Below are positions 27,640-35,909 of a stretch of DNA of 64,000 bases, in pieces. Position 1 is the stretch's first letter; the number at the start of each line of letters is the position of its first letter. The position numbers were made by a program, and so were the translations under genes. The stretch comes from Paraburkholderia panacisoli (GTDB taxonomy: Bacteria; Pseudomonadota; Gammaproteobacteria; Burkholderiales; Burkholderiaceae), in NCBI RefSeq assembly GCF_008369935.1, contig NZ_VTUZ01000003.1, positions 1-64,000 on the forward strand, written 5' to 3'. The notes below the pieces were generated by a model. That model did not search any database. It was not told the origin of the DNA and saw only the letters and a program-made list of their open reading frames with translations.

Positions 27640-28307
27640 GGCGAAGAAACCTATGTCTGTGTATTCGGGGCGTTCACGACACTCGTCGCCTGAGCATGTT
27701 GCTGCCGTTTCTGCCGCTGTACATCCAGCAATTGGGCGTGACTTCCAGTTCAGCGGTGGTGCAATGGTCTGGAGTCGCGTTTGGCGTAACGTTCCTTGGA
27801 ACAGCGTTGACCGCTTCAATCTGGGGGCGACCGGCTGACCGGTTTGGACGCAAACCCATGCCAGTCCGGGCTGCGGGGCGGTGGCCGGGATTGTCATGGC
27901 GTGTTCGGCGTTTGGCAGCATGCTGACGGCCGCGCGGCTCGGGGCCCTGGCGGACCGGATTGGCGGATGGAACGTGATTATCGGTTGCCTGGTTGCCACA
28001 GGGCTGATGATGATTCCGCAAGCTTTCGTGACGAGCTGGTGGGCTTGCCGTGTTGCATGGTTTGATGGGCATGACGCTCTCCGGTTTGCTCTCTGCAATT
28101 GCGAAGTTCGTCCGACATGCAGTTGACGAACGAAAGTCTGGAAAGATGCTCGGTTACCTACAGTCGGCTCAGTACGCAGGGCAGGTTGTCGGTCCGCTGA
28201 TTGTTGATCTGATTGGCGTTCACTTAGGCATGCGCTCAGTCTTCTTCGTTACCGGTGCGTTGCTGATCGGATGTGGGGCGCTGGACGGTTGGGCAAAAAA
28301 TCGTTGA
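27640..28307 (+). pseudogene. MFS drug-efflux-type transporter pseudogene
   Basis: Three frame-shifted pieces form one decayed permease. Piece one (about 27680-27875): MLLPFLPLYIQQLGVTSSSA and WGRPADRFGRKPM, the first helices and the MFS loop. Piece two (about 27880-28045): MLTAARLGALADRIGGWNVI, which belongs to the start of the C-terminal half. Piece three (about 28050-28307): ERKSGKMLGYLQSAQYAGQV and LGMRSVFFVTGALLIG, from the end. About 100 residues between pieces one and two are absent, so there is an internal deletion plus at least two frameshifts. It resembles MdtG-like transporters. Confidence 0.7.
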
Positions 28308-28341
28308 GCGCGATGTCGTGGCTGATCGACGTTCGCGTCGA

Positions 28342-28447
28342 GGGTATCTATTTTCCGGATACCCCTATCGTCACAAACCGCTTTCGCGTTCTGGAAACGT
28401 TGCTAAGCTGCTTTCTACGCGGTACTTCAACAATCCGAAGGTACAAG
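28342..28447 (+). promoter_or_regulatory. Repeated promoter module, copy B (upstream of VOC gene)
   Basis: Matches copy A at 15185-15290 over about 105 bases, with GGATACCCCTATCGTCACAAA conserved almost entirely, then CGCGTTCTGGAAAC and GTTGCTAAGCTGC. It ends 12 bp before the VOC start codon, so in this copy it is the immediate promoter/operator. It overlaps the end of the decayed MFS region. Confidence 0.62.
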
Positions 28448-28459
28448 CGGAGTGTGGGA

Positions 28460-28882
28460 ATGACTGACGCACCTCTAACACTTGGCATCGACCACGTTGG
28501 TCTGACGGTCCGCAATCTGAGCGTCACCCGGGACTTTTTCATCAATGTCCTCGGCTGGACACAGGTTGGGGGGAAGCCCACCTATCCGGCGGCTTTTGTG
28601 TCCGACGGACAAGTCACGCTGACACTCTGGGAGGTCAAGGATCGGGCGAATCGTGTGGACTTCGACCGCAAGACGAATGTAGGTCGACATCACCTCGCGC
28701 TGCGGGTTGGCAGTCAAGAGGCTCTCGACGCAATCTTCGCGCGAGTCTCCGGATGGCCAGGGGTGGTGGTTGAGTTCGCACCGGAGAACATGGGTGAAGG
28801 ACCCAAGCGTCACACGATGGTGTACGAGCCGGGCGGCACCAGACTTGAGTTCGATTTTGATCCGCGAGGTCAGCCTGCTTGA
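28460..28882 (+). CDS. VOC-superfamily (glyoxalase/extradiol dioxygenase fold) protein
   Basis: A 140-aa metalloprotein-fold protein. The pattern LGIDHVGLTVRNLSVTRDFF at the start, HHLALRV in the middle and RLEFDF at the end gives the candidate metal ligands His, His and Glu of two beta-alpha-beta-beta-beta units. ATG 28460 is chosen over longer in-frame starts because GCGGAG precedes it and the promoter module ends just upstream. Single-module VOC proteins include lyases, isomerases and resistance proteins, so the reaction is open. It may be co-transcribed with the SDR gene 136 bp downstream. Confidence 0.8.
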   Translation: MTDAPLTLGIDHVGLTVRNLSVTRDFFINVLGWTQVGGKPTYPAAFVSDGQVTLTLWEVKDRANRVDFDRKTNVGRHHLALRVGSQEALDAIFARVSGWPGVVVEFAPENMGEGPKRHTMVYEPGGTRLEFDFDPRGQPA

Positions 28883-29018
28883 ATCGTGTCGAGCCACGGA
28901 TGAAGTGATTCAGGTAGCGCTTGGTGCGGACGACATCATTGCATCTGACACCCGATTTTTTACCACGGCAGCTGCTGGATCCGGCAGTTTGAAGATTACC
29001 CAAGGCGAGGTTTCGATC

Positions 29019-29861
29019 ATGAGCAAATCCGCACAGCGGATCTTTTTGATTACCGGCGCGAGCTCCGGTTTCGGTCGTGCTTTGGCGGAAGCAGCATTGA
29101 TCGCCGGCAACACGGTGATTGGCACTGTAAGAAGCGATTCTGCGAAAGCTGAGCTTGAGGGATTGCACGCGCACCGCGCTCACGGCGTGCTTCTCGACGT
29201 ATCCGATTTCGATTCAATCGACGCAACGATTCAGGAAGTCACCGAGCGCGTTGGCCCAATCGACGTGCTCGTGAATAGCGCAGGATACGGTCATGAAGGA
29301 ATCCTCGAGGAATCACCGCTGGAGGAACTGCGTCGTCAGTTTGATGTGAACGTGTTCGGCGCAGTTGCCATGATGAAGGCCGTGCTCCCGTCGATGCGAA
29401 TACGACGCACCGGTCACATCATCAATATTACGTCGATGGCGGGGCTAGTTACATTTCCTGGCATCTCATACTACTGCGGTAGCAAGTTCGCACTTGAAGG
29501 GATATCAGAAGCGCTGGAACAGGAAGTGCGCGGTTTCGGTATCAAGGTGTCGGCTGTTGCGCCGGGCGCGTTTCGAACAGATTGGGCGGGCAGATCGATG
29601 GTGCGCACGGAGCACAACATCGAAGACTACGATCCGGTGTTTGCGCCGATCCGCCGCGCCCGTATGGCGAAGGATGGGAAGCAGCCTGGGAATCCGGCAA
29701 AGGTGGCGGAGATCCTGCTGGACCTGATCGACGAGGCTGACCCACCGGTTCACCTCGTGCTGGGCGATGATGCTTTAAGCGTGGTGCGGGCCAAAATATC
29801 GGCACTGAGTCGCGAAATCGACGCTTGGGAATCCGTTTCGAAATCGACTGGATTCTCGTGA
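29019..29861 (+). CDS. Short-chain dehydrogenase/reductase, classical type
   Basis: NAD(P)-dependent oxidoreductase of 280 aa. The cofactor motif is TGASSGFG near residue 11, NSAG at about 88 and the catalytic Ser in INITSMAG, with YxxxK in YYCGSKFALEG. The segment VAPGAFRTDW and the long C-terminus are typical of the uncharacterised reductase group often called oxidoreductase/SDR-family NAD(P)-binding protein. ATG 29019 is preferred over earlier frames, with GGCGAGG upstream. It is likely in one unit with the VOC gene. Substrate unknown. Confidence 0.85.
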   Translation: MSKSAQRIFLITGASSGFGRALAEAALIAGNTVIGTVRSDSAKAELEGLHAHRAHGVLLDVSDFDSIDATIQEVTERVGPIDVLVNSAGYGHEGILEESPLEELRRQFDVNVFGAVAMMKAVLPSMRIRRTGHIINITSMAGLVTFPGISYYCGSKFALEGISEALEQEVRGFGIKVSAVAPGAFRTDWAGRSMVRTEHNIEDYDPVFAPIRRARMAKDGKQPGNPAKVAEILLDLIDEADPPVHLVLGDDALSVVRAKISALSREIDAWESVSKSTGFS

Positions 29862-29881
29862 AAACATAGCGTGACGGGGCG

Positions 29882-30787
29882 CTATGGAGGAAATCCTTCA
29901 GCGAATGTTTTCCTAAGGTAGGTGACAAACAGTTCGACAGCGCGTGGTACGTGTGGGGTGTATGGCCGGACCACATAAAGTTGCTCGGCAAAGGTGCCTA
30001 TTGGTCGCCAGTCGGGCAGGAGAACAATCAGTTTTCCTGATTGTATCGCTGCGTGTGCCGTGAAATCTGGCAGCAGCGCGATGCCCAGATCGTCAAGGGC
30101 GGCGTCTCTCAATGCTTCGCTATTGTTAGCGGAAAGAGGGCCGTTTACCGTGATCATCAGAGCAGCCGAGTGCGTACGTCGCGCTGTTCTGCGTTCGAAC
30201 GACCAGATTCCGGACCCTGATGCACGAGGGTAGAGCAGGCAATCGTGAGCGGAGAGATCCGTTGGTGATTCAGGCTGGCCCCGGCGCTTCAGGTATGCGG
30301 ATGTCGCGACGACCACGGATTGCGTCCCGCACAGCTTCCATGCGACGTGAGTTTCAGGAACCTGGGCGCTATGCCTGATGGCAAGATCGAAGCCTTCGGT
30401 GGCAATCGAGGTCAGACGGTCAGACGCCTCAAGTTGTACTCGCACCTCGGGATTCGCCCGCAGAAACGCAGACATTTTCGGCACCAACTGCTGCCGCGTG
30501 AACGCCACCGGTGCGGTTACCCGGATCAACCCGCGCGCAACGCCCGCCATTTCCCGTACCGTCGCGAAACTCGTCGCAATGTGCTCGAACTCCAGACGAG
30601 TGTTGTCGACGAGCCGTTGTCCGGCTTCGGTGAGTCGTACGCTGCGGGTGGTACGTTGCACCTGCGCGATACCCGAGGCTCGCTCCAGTTCTGCAATGCG
30701 CTGGCTCATTGCGGCTTTGCTCACTCCAAGGCGTGCGGCCGCCGCAGTATACGTGCCTTGTTCTGCAAGAACTGTCAGCCAGTGCAA
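29882..30787 (-). CDS. LysR-family regulator divergent from mmsA
   Basis: A 301-aa regulator in a CrgA-like group. The helix-turn-helix reads GTYTAAAARLGVSKAAMSQRIAELERASG and the effector domain spans about 90-290. The best start is the TTG at 30787. Upstream in another frame lies [12 protein letters not shown], which looks like the normal LysR N-terminus, so a small indel may have altered the first dozen residues. It is divergent from the methylmalonate-semialdehyde dehydrogenase gene with 142 bp between, the usual LysR-target arrangement. Confidence 0.85.
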   Translation of the reverse strand: MHWLTVLAEQGTYTAAAARLGVSKAAMSQRIAELERASGIAQVQRTTRSVRLTEAGQRLVDNTRLEFEHIATSFATVREMAGVARGLIRVTAPVAFTRQQLVPKMSAFLRANPEVRVQLEASDRLTSIATEGFDLAIRHSAQVPETHVAWKLCGTQSVVVATSAYLKRRGQPESPTDLSAHDCLLYPRASGSGIWSFERRTARRTHSAALMITVNGPLSANNSEALRDAALDDLGIALLPDFTAHAAIQSGKLIVLLPDWRPIGTFAEQLYVVRPYTPHVPRAVELFVTYLRKTFAEGFPP

Positions 30788-30929
30788 ATGAGTTCAAAGG
30801 CCTTCAACTTTTTGCGGGTCCATATGCTCTTTGTTCACCATCGAAAACAATCATTTCAATCTTAGCGTCTTTGCAGACTCAATGGACACTCCTAAACTTC
30901 ATGCACCACCCATCAACCAAGGAGTCGAG

Positions 30930-32441
30930 ATGCAAGCCTTCAATGACACAGCCGACGTCACCCATTTCATTCATGGCGAGCGAGTACGCGGGTCAGGAAC
31001 ACGTACCCAGGCGATTTTCAATCCTGCAACTGGTCAACGGCCACGCCAACTTCTGCTGGGCGAGATCGCAGATGTTGAAGCCGCTGTGGCAAGTGCCACG
31101 GCTGCATTTCCGAAGTGGAGCAATACGCCGCCGATCCGCCGAGCCCGCGTCATGTTGCGGTTTCTTGAGTTGATGAACAGGCATCGCGATGAATTGGCTG
31201 CCATCATTACAGCCGAACACGGAAAGGTCTTCTCTGATGCTCAAGGCGAGGTAGCGCGCGGTATCGATGTCATCGAATTCGCCTGCGGCATTCCGCAACT
31301 GCTTAAGGGGGACTATACGGAGCAGGTTTCAACCGGCATGGATAACTGGACAACGCGTCAGGCGCTCGGCGTTGTCGCAGGCATTACACCGTTCAACTTC
31401 CCGTGCATGGTGCCTTGCTGGATGTTCCCTGTTGCGATTGCGGCGGGCAACGCATTCATTCTAAAGCCAAGCGAGCGAGACCCGTCTGCGTCGTTGTTCA
31501 TGGCAAGACTGATGAAGGAGGCCGGCCTGCCCGACGGTATTTTCAACGTGGTTCAGGGTGACAAGGTCGCTGTCGATGCGTTGCTGGCGCACCCGGATGT
31601 GAAGGCGGTGAGCTTTGTCGGATCGACGCCGATCGCCAACTACATCTACGCGACCGGCGCAAGGAACGGCAAGCGCGTGCAGGCGCTGGGCGGGGCCAAA
31701 AATCATATGGTAGTGATGCCCGACGCCGACATCAATCAGGCTGTGGATGCGCTGGTTGGCGCTGGATACGGGTCCGCTGGCGAGCGTTGCATGGCTATTT
31801 CGGTGGCTGTTCTCGTAGGCGATGTTGCTGACAAAATTATTCCCAGGCTTGCCGAGCGTGCGCGCAATCTCATTGTCAAAAACGGCATGGAGCCCGACGC
31901 GGAAATGGGGCCTATCGTTACGCAACAGGCGCTCGAACGCATCGAAGGCTACATCGCGATTGGCATCGACGAAGGAGCGAAGTTGGTCGTCGACGGCCGC
32001 GGCCTTAAGGTAGACGGGTTTGAGGGCGGTTTCTTCACGGGCGGTACGCTGTTCGACAACGTCACGCCGCAGATGAGAATCTACAAGGAAGAAATTTTTG
32101 GCCCCGTGCTTGCCTGCGTCCGTGTAAAGGACTTCTCGGAAGCGGTCGATTTGATCAACGCGCATGAGTTTGGCAATGGCGTGGCGTGCTACACGCGGGA
32201 CGGGCACATCGCTCGCGAATTCGGACGACGTATCGAAGTCGGTATGGTCGGAATCAACGTCCCTATTCCGGTCCCGATGGCCTGGCATGGTTTCGGCGGC
32301 TGGAAGCGCAGCCTGTTCGGTGACACGCATGCATACGGGGAAGAAGGTGTCCGGTTCTATTCGAAGCAGAAGTCGATCATGCAACGCTGGCCGGAAAGCA
32401 CGGAAAAGGGCGCTGAATTTGCAATGCCCACCGCGAAGTAA
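30930..32441 (+). CDS. mmsA: CoA-acylating methylmalonate/malonate-semialdehyde dehydrogenase
   Basis: Converts (methyl)malonate semialdehyde plus CoA and NAD to propionyl- or acetyl-CoA with CO2 loss. The protein has 503 aa from ATG 30930, preceded by AAGGAG. The nucleophile Cys lies in [14 protein letters not shown], and the family-specific end block [27 protein letters not shown] is intact; as in other MmsA proteins the general-base Glu is absent ([14 protein letters not shown]). No 3-hydroxyisobutyrate dehydrogenase lies beside it, so it need not belong to valine catabolism. CaaD-like and nitronate monooxygenase genes downstream suggest malonate semialdehyde as substrate (inference). Confidence 0.92.
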   Translation: MQAFNDTADVTHFIHGERVRGSGTRTQAIFNPATGQRPRQLLLGEIADVEAAVASATAAFPKWSNTPPIRRARVMLRFLELMNRHRDELAAIITAEHGKVFSDAQGEVARGIDVIEFACGIPQLLKGDYTEQVSTGMDNWTTRQALGVVAGITPFNFPCMVPCWMFPVAIAAGNAFILKPSERDPSASLFMARLMKEAGLPDGIFNVVQGDKVAVDALLAHPDVKAVSFVGSTPIANYIYATGARNGKRVQALGGAKNHMVVMPDADINQAVDALVGAGYGSAGERCMAISVAVLVGDVADKIIPRLAERARNLIVKNGMEPDAEMGPIVTQQALERIEGYIAIGIDEGAKLVVDGRGLKVDGFEGGFFTGGTLFDNVTPQMRIYKEEIFGPVLACVRVKDFSEAVDLINAHEFGNGVACYTRDGHIAREFGRRIEVGMVGINVPIPVPMAWHGFGGWKRSLFGDTHAYGEEGVRFYSKQKSIMQRWPESTEKGAEFAMPTAK

Positions 32442-32548
32442 GCGAGCTGGTTCGACAAGTGATCGGACGCCGCGCATAGCATGGTGCGGCGTCTGACAGG
32501 TCGAAAACAAGCCCCGATCCTACACATCGCGCTCGACATGTTTCAAAA

Positions 32549-32655
32549 CATTATCTCGTCGTCGAAACGCAGGGTATCCCGGTCGCGGTGATTGTCACTG
32601 GCGCGAACCGCAATGAAGTCATGCAAAGGCCGCCGCTCAAGATCGATGCTGAAAG
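32549..32655 (+). mobile_element. IS5-type transposase fragment
   Basis: One frame reads HYLVVETQGIPVAVIVTGAN followed by RNEV, matching the conserved H-h-v-D--G-Plav-vTgAN--Dv segment before the second catalytic Asp of IS5-family transposases. Only some 35 codons survive, without ends or terminal repeats. It lies in the 326-bp gap between mmsA and the following lysR, the rest of which shows nothing else. Confidence 0.55.
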
Positions 32656-32767
32656 TATTGCCCCTGTGGAAAAAGTGCTTTTCCCGCCCGCTGGTTGACG
32701 GCGTGTTCACCCAAACTGAACACTCGTGGTGGCTGCATTCCCGAGCGAGAATCAAACTGGGGGCGAA

Positions 32768-33685
32768 ATGAATTTCTCATCGCTAGAAATATTCTGTGCC
32801 GTCGCTACCGAGCAAAGTGTGACCCGAGCGGCTCGCCATTTGGCCTGTGTTCAGTCCAATGTAACGATGCGCGTACAACAGCTTGAAGAGGAACTGCAGG
32901 TCCAGCTTTTCTCAAGAAGTGGAAAGCGGATGAGCTTGACGCCAAGTGGCCGAACGATGCTCGACTATGCGCAACGGCTCCTGTTCCTCGCAGAAGAAGC
33001 GAGGCTTGCGATGAATCCGGAACAGCAGCCCGGACGATTGAGCATTGGCGCAATGGAAAGCACTGCAGCCGCGCGCCTTCCGGCCCTGCTCTCGAAGTAC
33101 CATAGCAGGTGGCCGCTGGTGGAGCTGGAGATTTCGATTGGTACGTCGCGCTCACTTGTCGAAGATGTGGAGAAAGGACATCTCGACTGCGGTTTTGTTG
33201 CGGATAGCAGTTTTCTGGGCACGCGTGACCCGCGGCCAAAGTTCGCCGCGCGCGGACTACGCGCAACGCGCGCATACCAGGAAGATCTGCTGCTCATCCT
33301 GCCGCCCAACCATCCAGCGGTAAGCAAGCCTGCGGAGCTCAGGCTTAAGACGCTGGCTGCCTTTTCCGATGGTTGCGCCTATCGGAACGTACTCGAACAA
33401 TGGTTGGGCATCGCCAGTCTCGAGGCGGACGGTGACTGGCAGGTCACAGAGCTTGTTTCGTATCATGCCATTCTAGCTAGCGTTGCCGCGGGTTCGTGTT
33501 TCGCCCTGTGCCCGAGGTCGATTCTCAATTTGCAGCGTGTTCCGATGGATACTTGTACGCAGAAAATCGCCACGATCGATACATACCTGATCGCCCAATC
33601 GGACTATGAGAGCAACGCTTACAAAGAATTGCTTCAATTTCTTCAGGCCTCGACGTACTCCCGGCCCGGCGGCATCAACGACTGA
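32768..33685 (+). CDS. LysR-family regulator
   Basis: A 305-aa regulator from ATG 32768 (GGGGGCGAA upstream; an in-frame start at 32726 is less likely). The helix-turn-helix reads SVTRAARHLACVQSNVTMRV and the ligand domain covers about 88-295. It shares architecture and several motifs (VQSNVT, GA/TMESTAAARL, CAYRNVLEQWL) with the two paralogous LysR proteins at 26.5 and 40.6 kb, although less closely. It reads towards the nitronate monooxygenase and is 195 bp from it, so that gene and the MmgE/CaaD operon are possible targets. Confidence 0.9.
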   Translation: MNFSSLEIFCAVATEQSVTRAARHLACVQSNVTMRVQQLEEELQVQLFSRSGKRMSLTPSGRTMLDYAQRLLFLAEEARLAMNPEQQPGRLSIGAMESTAAARLPALLSKYHSRWPLVELEISIGTSRSLVEDVEKGHLDCGFVADSSFLGTRDPRPKFAARGLRATRAYQEDLLLILPPNHPAVSKPAELRLKTLAAFSDGCAYRNVLEQWLGIASLEADGDWQVTELVSYHAILASVAAGSCFALCPRSILNLQRVPMDTCTQKIATIDTYLIAQSDYESNAYKELLQFLQASTYSRPGGIND

Positions 33686-33880
33686 TGAACACGCTTCGCG
33701 TGGATTTCGAGTTTTTTCCATCTGAAGGACCCACATTCGTGCACATTCACTGTGCCCTATCTGCTTGAGAGATCGCTGGTATCAAAACAATTCGTTTCAG
33801 ATGCTGTGATCTGAGTAGCAGTATTACACCTGCGGATGCAGGCGAGACTGATTCGTTGAGGAAGAAACGAGGAGACAAAA

Positions 33881-34906
33881 GTGTTTGAGCGATACGAGCA
33901 ACTCAAAACGATACTTGGTATTGATCATCCGGTACTGCTTGCACCGATGGACCTGGTGGCCGGCGGCAGGCTTGCTGCAGCGGTCAGTGACGCTGGTGGG
34001 TTCGGAATAATAGGCGGCGGGTACGGCGACGAGATGTGGCTGCGAGAGCAGTTTGCCGCGGCACACGGGGCTCGAATCGGAGTGGGTTTCATTACATGGA
34101 GTCTGTCCAGGCAGCCGCATCTTATTGATGTCTGCATTGAACATTCGCCAGTTGCAATCATGTTTTCGTTCGGTGACGCAAGCAAACACATCGAGCGAAC
34201 GAAGAAGGCAGGAGTTCTCGCGATCTGCCAGGTCCAGACTGTTGCGATGGCACGTGAGGCGGTTAGCCAGGGCGCGGATATCATCGTCGCTCAAGGTGCT
34301 GAAGGCGGCGGCCATGGCGTGTCATGCGGCACGATCTCACTGGTTCCAGCTGTCGTTGACGCAGTGGGTGAAAAGGTACCGGTGGTTGCCGCTGGAGGCA
34401 TTGCCGACGGCAGAGGGTTTGCAGCGTCTCTTGCGCTTGGCGCGGCGGGCATTGTATTGGGAACCCGCATGCATGCAAGCCCCGAAGCGATTGGGCACGA
34501 TGATGCGAAACGGCGGATTGTCGAGTGTACGGGCGGCGAGCAAACCATCCGCGGCATTTTGTTTGATATCGCGCGCGATAACGTTTGGCCGGCGCCATAC
34601 ACGGGCCGGGTGCTGCGAAACCAGTTCTCCGAAAAGTGGGTTGGCCGCGAACGCGAACTGTTTCAGCATCTACATGCAGAGCGGACGAGGTATTCAAGCG
34701 CTCGTGAAAAACACGACTACGACACCGCTGCCGTGATCGCGGGCGAATCTGCTGCCTTGGTCCACGAGGTGTCGCCGGCCAGATTGATAGTCGGAGATAT
34801 CGTCAGAGAAATGGATGCGATACTTGGCTACTCGCTTTACGCGAAAAATCGTACGCTGACCTCTGCAGCGCAATCGCTATCGGAGTGCAGTGGCAACCCG
34901 TACTGA
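33881..34906 (+). CDS. FMN-dependent nitronate monooxygenase (2-nitropropane dioxygenase) family
   Basis: TIM-barrel flavoenzyme of 341 aa; GTG start with GAGGAGAC upstream. Motifs are LLAPMDLVAGGRLAAAVSDAGG at the N-terminus, IVAQGAEGGGHG with the catalytic His, VPVVAAGGIADGRG for the FMN phosphate and GAAGIVLGTRM. Members oxidise alkyl nitronates to carbonyls and nitrite; propionate-3-nitronate gives malonate semialdehyde. Some relatives are FabK-like reductases, so the substrate is not certain. It lies between a lysR gene and the MmgE/CaaD-like operon and downstream of mmsA. Confidence 0.85.
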   Translation: MFERYEQLKTILGIDHPVLLAPMDLVAGGRLAAAVSDAGGFGIIGGGYGDEMWLREQFAAAHGARIGVGFITWSLSRQPHLIDVCIEHSPVAIMFSFGDASKHIERTKKAGVLAICQVQTVAMAREAVSQGADIIVAQGAEGGGHGVSCGTISLVPAVVDAVGEKVPVVAAGGIADGRGFAASLALGAAGIVLGTRMHASPEAIGHDDAKRRIVECTGGEQTIRGILFDIARDNVWPAPYTGRVLRNQFSEKWVGRERELFQHLHAERTRYSSAREKHDYDTAAVIAGESAALVHEVSPARLIVGDIVREMDAILGYSLYAKNRTLTSAAQSLSECSGNPY

Positions 34907-34948
34907 ACGAGATCGATTGTGTGCACATAGCGCAATACGGATATCGCT

Positions 34949-35266
34949 ATGCAACAGCAACTGGCGCACGCAACCACGGTTAGGACGGGTTCAATCACCG
35001 CCCGGCTACTCGCGGTTAGCGTGGGTTCGAGTGCCCCATTGGATGTGGGTAGTACCTCGCCACGGGTGGTGGTTAAGTCCGGAATATGCAAAACCCCTGT
35101 CAGCATACTTCACAACCAGGCTTGGATCGAGGTTCGCAGGCTGGGCCTGGTCGGCAATGAGCAAGTAGACCTTAGTGCGCGTCAAGGCCTTCAGAAGGCT
35201 CGTCGGCAGGAGTCAGTAAGTGCGATGCTGGACCTTCGGTTCAGCATCGCACGGCGGGAATCTTAA
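34949..35266 (+). pseudogene. Truncated MOSC-domain protein
   Basis: The first 80 or so residues match the start of MOSC proteins: ARLLAVSVGSSAPLDVGSTS, PRVVVKSGICKTPVS and IEVRRLGLVGNEQVDLS. Intact members then have the molybdenum-cofactor sulfurase-type sequence HGG-KAVY...P. Here the frame becomes ARQGLQKARRQES and ends in a hairpin. A full-length gene would be at least 600 bp longer, so this is a 5' remnant. Confidence 0.6.
35220..35252. terminator. 15-bp hairpin at the end of the MOSC remnant
   Basis: GTGCGATGCTGGACC and GGTTCAGCATCGCAC pair over 15 bp (one G-T wobble) around a TTC loop. No T-run follows, so intrinsic termination is uncertain. It may instead be an end of a lost mobile element or a transcript-protecting stem. 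Confidence 0.5.
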
Positions 35267-35909
35267 ACCGGACGCTGCGTTTGCCTCGTCCCGCGTGGCC
35301 GCCGGTCATGAGGCTTCGTTGATGAAGCCTATATTGCTGCGGTATCAAGCCAACGCAAAATATCCCTATGCAATTGATCGCTCGATTGGAACGTATGGTT
35401 TCGGTGGGCGTTGCGCGCCGAAACCGGCAGAGCGGTGGGAGATTGTGATTGCGATCGCGATAGATCTTTCGATCCCGGCGAGGAAATAATTCTGGAAGTT
35501 GGTGGCCATTGAGAAACAGCGTAACCATAAAGCACGTAGGTGGAATCCCATGAACGGCTCCACTGACGCAGCGGCCGGATTGTCCGGCGTTCTGAAGTGG
35601 CCGGGCTATCTCTGGGATAGATACCCCTATGTAATACCTTCGCTTGATATTCGGTTAAAACGGTGCGAACTTGAACTACTGGATTAAGAACCGCCATGTC
35701 GTATTGGAAGTAGACGTCGGGGGAAATACCAAGTGCCAGAGTCGCTGCTGAAGAGGCGAATTCGTTAGGTAGCGAAGGGGAATCAGGGCCCGGCAGCTAT
35801 AGAGGCGTGGCCGAACGGCGAAGCGCATCATTTTGAAGAAACGAATGCGAATCGCCAATTGGGCCGCTGTTCGGGGCAATCCGGAATCGTTTTGAGGAAT
35901 AGACTTCAA
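35267..35909. other. Intergenic region upstream of the MmgE/CaaD operon
   Basis: About 640 bases without a supportable gene. Apart from the weak promoter-module copy C (35604-35670) it contains the partly symmetrical stretch GATCGCTCGATTGG near 35379. GAGGA at 35894-35898 precedes the operon start. Confidence 0.45.
35604..35670 (+). promoter_or_regulatory. Repeated promoter module, weak copy C (upstream of MmgE/CaaD operon)
   Basis: GGCTATCT at the left end, GATACCCCTAT in the middle and a TATTCGG-AAAACGGTGC-AA tail align with copies A and B, but identity outside the core is low. It is 240 bp upstream of the MmgE start. Of the three copies it is the least certain. Confidence 0.4.

Noticed and set aside
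35355..35375. ATATCCCTATGC as a fourth copy of the promoter module
   Set aside because: Only the short core is similar; the flanks do not align with copies A or B.
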